Shown here: positions 61,153 through 64,000 of the stretch, piece by piece
Layout: the number at the start of each line of letters is the position of its first letter
How positions within the stretch are numbered: the stretch's first letter is position 1
NCBI RefSeq assembly: GCF_003991585.1
Contig: NZ_PQSP01000001.1
Span: forward strand, 248,001-312,000
Reading direction: 5' to 3'
Source: Saezia sanguinis
GTDB lineage: Bacteria; Pseudomonadota; Gammaproteobacteria; Burkholderiales; Burkholderiaceae_C
DNA length: 64,000 nucleotides
Translations under genes and position numbers: made by a program
Notes under the pieces: generated by a model
The model's input: the letters and a program-made list of their open reading frames with translations, nothing else
Databases searched by the model: none
Told to the model about the DNA's origin: nothing

Positions 61153-61971
61153 TTAGCCTGCCAGCGAAATGCGTTGCAGCTTCTGGCCTGCCTGCCAGCG
61201 TAATACTTGGGCACGTGGATTGGTTTCATTATCCAAATCCCAGTCGGTCAATACAATACGCTGTTTCCCATCGGGTAGTGAGTGATCTGCCGGACGATGT
61301 GTATGGCCATGAATCATTAAAGAGGTTTGTGCCGTGTCAAGCCAGCGTTTGACTTCATCGGTGTTCACATCCATGATGCTTGGGCGGTTGCTTTTTTTAG
61401 TGGCTTCGCTTTTGCGGCGTATTTTTTGGGCGGCTGCCATTCTGGTTTTCAATGGCAGCAGCAGCGCCACGCGCTGGAAAATGCGGTTGTGTACGATGCG
61501 GCGGTATTTCTGGTAGTTCACATCGTCAATGCACAACAGGTCCCCATGTGTCAGGATGGCGTGCTGCCCCTGCCAGCGCAGCAGGGTGGGGTCTGCAAGT
61601 TTTTGCATATGTGCCAGGCTGGCGGCATAGCTGCTGAGCGCAAAGTCCCGGTTGCCATGCATGAAATAAATGCGCCTGCCGTGTGCTGCTTGGGCAATGA
61701 CGGCCATACACTGGCGCTCAAAATCGCCTGACGGGTAGGGTGCTTTCAGTATGTCGTCACCGACCCAGGTTTCAAACAGGTCGCCCAGCATGAAAATGGC
61801 ATCTGCCGGACTGTCCTGCATGTAATGTCGCCAGGCGGCAAAGGTGTGCGGATGGCCGGCATCCAGGTGCATGTCTGCAATGAAATCCAGCGTCTGGTAT
61901 GACGCTGGGAGTTCAAGCTGGCGAAAAGACAGATGCTTTGACACTGTGGGGCAGAACGTGTAAAGAATCAA
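61153..61971 (-). CDS. lpxH: UDP-2,3-diacylglucosamine diphosphatase LpxH
   Basis: Up to 272 aa. Calcineurin-type metallophosphatase of lipid A synthesis: [58 protein letters not shown] at 61971 overlaps the ppiB stop; GTG 61944 ([13 protein letters not shown] after it) is an equal alternative and neither has an SD. Confidence 0.94.
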   Translation of the reverse strand: MILYTFCPTVSKHLSFRQLELPASYQTLDFIADMHLDAGHPHTFAAWRHYMQDSPADAIFMLGDLFETWVGDDILKAPYPSGDFERQCMAVIAQAAHGRRIYFMHGNRDFALSSYAASLAHMQKLADPTLLRWQGQHAILTHGDLLCIDDVNYQKYRRIVHNRIFQRVALLLPLKTRMAAAQKIRRKSEATKKSNRPSIMDVNTDEVKRWLDTAQTSLMIHGHTHRPADHSLPDGKQRIVLTDWDLDNETNPRAQVLRWQAGQKLQRISLAG

Positions 61972-62477
61972 CCGCCGATGACGGTTGCTTTTTCAATCAC
62001 AACATCTTCTACCGGCACATCTTGGTGAAAGCCATGGTTGCCAGTGCGTACGCCTTTGATGGCATCAACCACATCGGTGCCGGAAATGACTTTGCCAAAA
62101 ACCGCATAGCCCCAGCCTTGTGCGGTTGGGCTGGTGTGGTTGAGAAAGTCGTTGTCAGCCACGTTGATGAAAAACTGGGCTGATGCGGAGTGCGGGTCAG
62201 AGGTACGTGCCATGGCAATGGTGTATTTGTCATTTTTCAGGCCGTTTTGAGCTTCATTCTGAATGGGCTCCTGTGTGTTCTTTTCTTTCATGCCTGCACC
62301 AAAGCCGCCGCCCTGGATCATGAAGCCATTGATGACCCGGTGAAAAACCGTACCATCATAATGGCCGGACTTCACATAACTCAGAAAGTTTTCAGTGGTT
62401 ACCGGTGCTTTTTCAGCGTTCAGTTCCAGACGAATGGTGCCCTTATTGGTTTGAAGTTCGACTTGCGGGTTGCTCAT
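61968..62477 (-). CDS. ppiB: Cytoplasmic peptidyl-prolyl cis-trans isomerase (cyclophilin B)
   Basis: 169 aa without signal peptide. Cyclophilin signatures: [58 protein letters not shown] 62477 has better spacing from AAGGA than ATG 62483. Lies between lpxH and the periplasmic paralogue. Confidence 0.94.
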   Translation of the reverse strand: MSNPQVELQTNKGTIRLELNAEKAPVTTENFLSYVKSGHYDGTVFHRVINGFMIQGGGFGAGMKEKNTQEPIQNEAQNGLKNDKYTIAMARTSDPHSASAQFFINVADNDFLNHTSPTAQGWGYAVFGKVISGTDVVDAIKGVRTGNHGFHQDVPVEDVVIEKATVIGG

Positions 62478-62522
62478 GCTCATGATCCTTGTTTCAATGA
62501 ATAAATGGGTAAATGGAAAATT

Positions 62523-63107
62523 TTACTCTTGAGTTACTGTGGCTTTTTCAATGACCACGGCTGTAACCGGCACATTCTGGTGCGGGCCGACTGACTGGGT
62601 TTGCACAGCGCGGATTTTGTCAGCCACGTCCATGCCTGACACCACACGGCCAAAAACGGCGTAGCCATAACCATCAGGATTGGGCGCATCCAGATTGGGA
62701 TTGTCTTTGACATTGATGAAAAACTGGGCCGTTGCCGAGTTTGGATTGGCGGTACGGGCCATTGCGACGGCACCGCGGGTATTGCGCAGTTGAGGCGAGG
62801 TTTCCAGTTGAATCGGGGAACGGGTTGGTTTGGGGCGCATATCAGGGGTCATGCCGCCACCCTGGATCATAAAATTGCTGATGACCCGGTGAAAAACGGT
62901 GCCATCATAAAACCCTTCGCGCACGTATTGCAGAAAATTGGCGGCTGTGACTGGGGCATTTTGTGTGTCAATTTCAAGCACGATATTGCCCAGACTTGTT
63001 TTCAGGGTTACCTGCGGTAATGACTGGGCATAAGCGGCCGTTGTCAGTGTTGTTGCGCAAACGGCACCCAGGGTGCCCATGACCAGCATCTGGCGGCGAG
63101 TTGTCAT
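62523..63107 (-). CDS. ppiA: Periplasmic peptidyl-prolyl cis-trans isomerase (cyclophilin A)
   Basis: 194 aa. Signal peptide MTTRRQMLVMGTLGAVCATT... to AYAQ, with a twin-Arg start that could suggest Tat export. Cyclophilin core FHRVISNFMIQGGGM and ARTANPNSATAQFFINVKDN. ATG 63107 follows AAGGAACTCCAT; the open extension to 63176 lacks these features. Confidence 0.92.
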   Translation of the reverse strand: MTTRRQMLVMGTLGAVCATTLTTAAYAQSLPQVTLKTSLGNIVLEIDTQNAPVTAANFLQYVREGFYDGTVFHRVISNFMIQGGGMTPDMRPKPTRSPIQLETSPQLRNTRGAVAMARTANPNSATAQFFINVKDNPNLDAPNPDGYGYAVFGRVVSGMDVADKIRAVQTQSVGPHQNVPVTAVVIEKATVTQE

Positions 63108-63419
63108 ATGGAGTTCCTTGCTTGGTTCAAATAGAAGGCAATGTGTATAAACTGGATAAAGAGAAGCTGAATTCACAGAAATATGAGCATTTTCTCAGTG
63201 AGCCGTTTATACTAATACACCTTTCTGATGAGAAAGCATTGTAGTGGCTTGCATGTAAAGGTGCATGGTTTTTCCGAATTGCCATACCCGGCTTACCTTA
63301 TGCAGCACCCGATTCGCAATGCAACCAATGTATCGTTTCTTAAAGAGTTGAATGCTTTGGGCAGATATTTTAGATAACTGCCTACAAATTAATTCAGTAA
63401 AAATACAGATATTCATTTC

Positions 63420-64000
63420 ATGGCGCTCCATATTTTTAATACCATGGGACGGCAGTTGGAGCCGTTTACACCACAAGATGATAATCATGTTCGCATGTAT
63501 GTCTGCGGGATGACGGTTTACGATCTGTGTCATCTTGGACATGCACGTGTCATGGTGGTGTTTGATATCATCCAGCGCTGGCTGAAAGCGTGTGGCTACC
63601 AGGTGACTTATGTACGCAATATCACGGATATTGATGACAAGATTATCAAACGTGCGCTGGAAAATGGCGAGTCCATCAGGTCATTGACGGACCGCATGAT
63701 TGCGGCATTGCATGAAGATGCAGACCGGCTTTTCATTGAACGTCCGACACATGAGCCGCGTGCAACAGAGTATGTGCCACAAATGCTGGATATCATCGAA
63801 CGCCTGCAGGCAAAAGGGCTGGCATACCAGGCGGATGGGGGAGACGTGGATTATTCCGTCCGCAAATTTCCCGCATACGGCAAATTGTCTGGTAAATCCA
63901 TTGATGAGTTGCGTGCCGGCGAAAGGGTTGCAGTGCTGGACGGCAAGCAGGACCCGCTGGATTTTGTGCTGTGGAAAAGTGCCAAAGCCAATGAACCGGA
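63420..64000 (+). CDS. cysS: Cysteinyl-tRNA synthetase, N-terminal part
   Basis: Class I aminoacyl-tRNA synthetase running off the right edge (about 193 residues seen). Landmarks: [20 protein letters not shown] with the zinc Cys and HIGH-equivalent [16 protein letters not shown], and [12 protein letters not shown] 63420 gives the normal start; no strong SD. The upstream gap 63108-63419 holds no recognisable gene. Confidence 0.95.
   Translation, partial: MALHIFNTMGRQLEPFTPQDDNHVRMYVCGMTVYDLCHLGHARVMVVFDIIQRWLKACGYQVTYVRNITDIDDKIIKRALENGESIRSLTDRMIAALHEDADRLFIERPTHEPRATEYVPQMLDIIERLQAKGLAYQADGGDVDYSVRKFPAYGKLSGKSIDELRAGERVAVLDGKQDPLDFVLWKSAKANEP

Noticed and set aside
63207..63542. 111-codon minus-strand frame before cysS
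   Set aside because: It runs into the cysS coding region on the other strand, lacks an SD, and resembles nothing.
1..64000. CRISPR arrays, rRNA genes and insertion sequences
   Set aside because: No regularly spaced repeats, rRNA landmarks or transposase frames were seen anywhere in the window.

Overview
The window joins the right-hand part of an integrative and conjugative element (ICE) to ordinary chromosome of a betaproteobacterium. The chromosomal gene set (glnA-ntrB-ntrC, tolB-pal-cpoB, tcdA, lpxH, two cyclophilins, cysS) and the protein style suggest Burkholderiales, probably Alcaligenaceae; the genus is not resolvable from the sequence alone.

1-23.7 kb is ICE backbone, nearly all on the minus strand, in the gene order of the PFGI-1/SPI-7/pKLC102 group. 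Read from 21.4 kb downwards: parA, a 58-codon ORF where relatives (as I remember them) carry dnaB, parB, a DUF2857 gene, a STY4528-type replication gene, PFL_4669-type and DUF3158 genes, ssb and topB. An accessory block follows (11.3-4.1 kb), then pilL-N, a membrane protein, and the PFL_4693, lytic transglycosylase, PFL_4695 and traD genes of the conjugation machinery (traD is cut by the left edge). An AlpA-like regulator, a hypothetical gene and a LysR regulator sit above parA.

The accessory block is the most unusual part. Twelve small genes, mostly unrecognised, form four minus-strand units. Each unit starts with a ~50-nt two-hairpin core (6045-6092, 8592-8639, 9981-10030, 11351-11400) whose stems covary between copies, and each ends in an intrinsic terminator. 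Several units also hold internal terminators and leaders that fold over the Shine-Dalgarno. Three pairs of diverged paralogues lie inside.

24.3-36.5 kb is plus-strand cargo: a 2622-aa CdiA/FhaB-type exoprotein, an overlapping candidate immunity gene, a tail of small immunity-like genes with one orphan toxin remnant, a lipoprotein, and the TpsB transporter. The ICE ends with a tyrosine integrase (36.5-37.9 kb), direct-repeat arm-type sites, and attR, which is the 3' half of tRNA-Ala(GGC). Intact tRNA-Glu and tRNA-Asp genes follow on the chromosome.

38.4-64 kb is chromosome. It holds a BMP-type nucleoside/purine ABC transporter operon; a CmlA/FloR-type chloramphenicol exporter with a recognisable 9-codon attenuator peptide; an ArsR/DUF2892/AhpD-like redox operon; a CinA/MoaB-like gene; glnA with an NtrC box and a sigma-54 promoter; two secreted coiled-coil paralogues; ntrBC (with a perfect NtrC-type palindrome inside the ntrC coding sequence); an XRE regulator facing a ceramidase-like membrane protein; two tandem retropepsin-like proteases; and the tolB-pal-cpoB, tcdA, lpxH, ppiB, ppiA and cysS genes.
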